From contig NZ_STGB01000004.1 in the NCBI RefSeq assembly GCF_005222815.1, forward strand, positions 186,001-250,000: 64,000 nt of DNA. Reading direction: 5' to 3'. Made by a program: the position numbers and the translations under genes. Below, piece by piece: positions 62,110 through 64,000 of the stretch (positions are counted from its first letter, which is position 1; each line of letters starts with the position of its first letter). The DNA comes from Roseomonas sp. AR75 (GTDB lineage: Bacteria; Pseudomonadota; Alphaproteobacteria; Acetobacterales; Acetobacteraceae). The notes beneath the pieces were generated by a model. The model saw nothing but the letters and a program-made list of their open reading frames with translations. It had not been told where the DNA came from and ran no database searches.

Positions 62110-63140
62110 CGCCCCCCTCCCGGGAGTTTGCGTGGATCGAAGGCGTCGCGGACGCCCTCGCCGACGAAGATCAGCAGCGTCAGCACGCCGCCCAGCACGA
62201 CGAAGGCGCTGATGCCAAGCCAGGGCGCCTGCAGGTTGTTCTTGCCCTGCGCGACCAGCTCGCCGAGCGAAGGCGATCCCGGCGGCAGGCCGAAGCCGAG
62301 GAAGTCGAGGCTCGCCAGCACCGTCACCGAACCCGAGAGGATGAAGGGGAGGAAGGTGAGCGTCGCAACCATCGCGTTCGGCAGGATGTGGCGCCACATC
62401 ACCGTGGTGTCGCCGACGCCCATCGCCTTCGCCGCGCGCACATAGTCGAAGTTGCGCCCGCGCAGGAATTCCGCCCGCACCACGCCCGTCAGTCCCATCC
62501 AGGAGAACAGCAGCAGGAAGACCAGAAGGGTCCAGAAGCTGGGCTCGATGATGCTGGCCAGGATGATCAGCAGGTAGAGCTGCGGCATGCCCGACCAGAT
62601 CTCGATGAAGCGCTGGAAGGACAGGTCCACCCAGCCGCCGTAGTAGCCCTGCACCGCGCCGGCGGCGACGCCGATGATCGAGCTCACGATGGTCAACGAG
62701 AAGCCGAACAGCACGGAGATGCGGAAACCGTAGATGACGCGCGCCAGCACGTCGCGCCCCTGGTCGTCCGTGCCGAGCCAGTTGCGCGCGGAAGGCGGCG
62801 CCGGGCTCGGCCGGCCGAGGTCGCGCACCACCGTGTCGTATTTGTACGGCACCGGCGGCCACACCGCCCAGCCGCCGCGCTCGCGGAACTCCTCCAGCAC
62901 CGTCGGGTCCTTCCAGTCCATCGCCACCGGAAGCCCGTCGGGGATCACGTCGCTTTCCGCGTAGCCGACCACCGTCGGGAACAGCCAATTGCCGTCCACG
63001 CGCGCGAGGAGCGGCTTGTCGTTGGCGATGAACTCCGCGAACAGCGTCAGCAGGAACAGGACCAGGAAGATCCAGAGCGACCAGAAGCCGCGCTTGTTGG
63101 CCTTGAAATTGGCAAGGCGCCGCTGGTTGATCGGGGTCAT
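62106..63140 (-). CDS. yejE: oligopeptide ABC importer permease (YejE-like)
   Basis: The 344-residue permease has the long periplasmic loop typical of YejE between helices one and two (with LFPTVVGYAESDVIPDGLPV, in part, and WLGTDDQGRDVLARVIYG) and the EAA loop DYVRAAKAMGVGDTTVMWRH (in part). It pairs with the YejB-like permease upstream. Confidence 0.92.
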   Translation of the reverse strand: MTPINQRRLANFKANKRGFWSLWIFLVLFLLTLFAEFIANDKPLLARVDGNWLFPTVVGYAESDVIPDGLPVAMDWKDPTVLEEFRERGGWAVWPPVPYKYDTVVRDLGRPSPAPPSARNWLGTDDQGRDVLARVIYGFRISVLFGFSLTIVSSIIGVAAGAVQGYYGGWVDLSFQRFIEIWSGMPQLYLLIILASIIEPSFWTLLVFLLLFSWMGLTGVVRAEFLRGRNFDYVRAAKAMGVGDTTVMWRHILPNAMVATLTFLPFILSGSVTVLASLDFLGFGLPPGSPSLGELVAQGKNNLQAPWLGISAFVVLGGVLTLLIFVGEGVRDAFDPRKLPGGGR

Positions 63141-63375
63141 GGGTGGTCGCTCCGCGGGGGGGCTTTGCCCCCCTGCACCCCCCACCAGGAGCCTGAGGCT
63201 CCTGGACCTGCATTCCATTCATGTCCCGAAGGAAGGGGGGCACTTCGGCCCCCCTTCGTTCGGCACATAAACGAGTGCCGGGGTCCGGTGGACGAGCGCC
63301 CTTGGCGCACGTCCAAGCTCCCCGGCGGGGGCGCGGGGGCAGCGCCCCCGCGGAAGCAACCACCCATCACCCCGC
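63141..63375. repeat. hairpin-rich intergenic element between yejB and yejE
   Basis: This 235-base gap holds at least four hairpins: GCGGGGGGGCTTTGCCCCCC at about 63154-63173 (imperfect), the perfect 9-bp stem CCAGGAGCC-TGA-GGCTCCTGG at 63185-63205, GGGGGGC-ACTTCG-GCCCCCC at about 63235-63254, and GCGGGGGC-AGC-GCCCCCGC at about 63333-63351. It looks like a mosaic of dispersed palindromic (REP-like) units. Inside an operon it may trim or balance transcript levels. Nothing coding is seen. Confidence 0.75.
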
Positions 63376-64000
63376 TCACCGCCGCGCCTCGAAGTCGATG
63401 CGCGGATCGACGACCGTGTACATCACGTCGCCGACGATCTGCATGATCAGCCCCAGCAGCGTGAAGATGTAGAGCGTCGCGAACATGATCGGGTAGTCGC
63501 GGCGGATCGCCGCCTCGAAGCCCAGCAGGCCGAGCCCGTCGAGCGAGAACACGATCTCCACCAGCAGCGCGCCGGTGAAGAGGATGCCGATGAAGGCCGC
63601 AGGGAAGCCCGCGATGATCAGCAGCATCGCGTTGCGGAACACATGGCCGTAGAGCACGCGCGTCTCGTTCGCGCCCTTGGCGCGCGCCGTGACGACATAC
63701 TGCTTGCCGATCTCGTCCATGAAGCTGTTCTTGGTGAGCATGGTCAGCCCGGCGAAGCCGCCGATCACCAGCGCCAGCGTGGGCAGCGCCATGTGCCAGA
63801 AATAGTCGGCCGCGCGCTCCCAGAAGGGCCACGTCTCGCTGCCCGGGGAGGCGAGGCCGCGCAGCGGAAACCACTGGAAGAAGGACCCGCCGGCGAACAG
63901 CACCACCAGCAGGATCGCGAACAGGAAGCCAGGGATCGCGTAGCCCACCAGCACCACGCCGGATGTCGCGATATCGAAGCGCGAGCCGTCCCGCACCGCC
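63376..64000 (-). CDS. yejB: oligopeptide ABC importer permease (YejB-like), partial
   Basis: The C-terminal 207 or so residues of a YejB-type permease are visible, with [20 protein letters not shown] and the EAA-like loop [20 protein letters not shown] and a final [12 protein letters not shown]. The N-terminal part and probably yejA lie past the window edge. It forms the pore with YejE. Confidence 0.93.
   Translation of the reverse strand, partial: AVRDGSRFDIATSGVVLVGYAIPGFLFAILLVVLFAGGSFFQWFPLRGLASPGSETWPFWERAADYFWHMALPTLALVIGGFAGLTMLTKNSFMDEIGKQYVVTARAKGANETRVLYGHVFRNAMLLIIAGFPAAFIGILFTGALLVEIVFSLDGLGLLGFEAAIRRDYPIMFATLYIFTLLGLIMQIVGDVMYTVVDPRIDFEARR

Overview
The window is very GC-rich throughout, with strong G/C preference at third codon positions. 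Its housekeeping genes (an rph-rdgB pair followed by hemW, rsmI beside a LpoA-like lipoprotein, a YejBEF-type importer, an HWE histidine kinase and an IalB-like secreted protein) point to an alphaproteobacterium, most likely of the Acetobacteraceae (Roseomonas-like). That placement is inferred from gene content and style. No rRNA or tRNA gene and no CRISPR array were seen.

Layout. 0-6.8 kb: end of ahcY, a Crp-family regulator divergent from two Tat-type amidohydrolases with a palindrome between them, and a PAS-PAS-HWE kinase. 6.85-23.94 kb: an accessory island with a decayed IS481-type transposase at one end and a decayed IS630-type transposase at the other. It holds an animal-type haem peroxidase with a small partner, a YcaO protein in an operon with a SARP/BTAD-TPR regulator, and a long rightward run: unknown protein, lipoprotein, subtilase, haem-oxygenase-like diiron protein, FeeM-like N-acyltransferase, flavodoxin-like protein, a secreted protein with one CxxCH site, a second lipoprotein and a second subtilase. 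This is the best candidate for an undescribed biosynthetic or secretion system.

23.9-31.5 kb: a leftward seven- to eight-gene membrane complex related to hydrogenase-4/formate hydrogenlyase (hyfB, C, E, F, G, I). Its large subunit lacks the cysteines that hold the NiFe centre, and the HyfA, HyfD and HyfH subunits are absent, so it is probably not a hydrogenase. 31.7-36.3 kb: TRAP DctQM without DctP, a TrmO/TsaA protein, a LysE exporter, an aldo/keto reductase and an IalB-like protein. 36.3-44.5 kb: a peptide/opine-type ABC importer with two M20-family hydrolases, divergent from a HutC-type GntR regulator with a near-palindromic operator between them; one M20 protein has lost several metal ligands.

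44.6-60.5 kb: mostly core genes: rph, rdgB, a PQQ-type sugar dehydrogenase, MAPEG and YbaK proteins, hemW, two pyruvyltransferase-like paralogues, rsmI, a LpoA-like lipoprotein, a PhoR-like kinase, a polysaccharide ABC exporter, an M17 aminopeptidase with a striking A/T-ending codon run, a MarR regulator and a hydroxyacid dehydrogenase. 60.5-64 kb: a Yej-type oligopeptide importer with a hairpin-rich intergenic element, running off the right edge.
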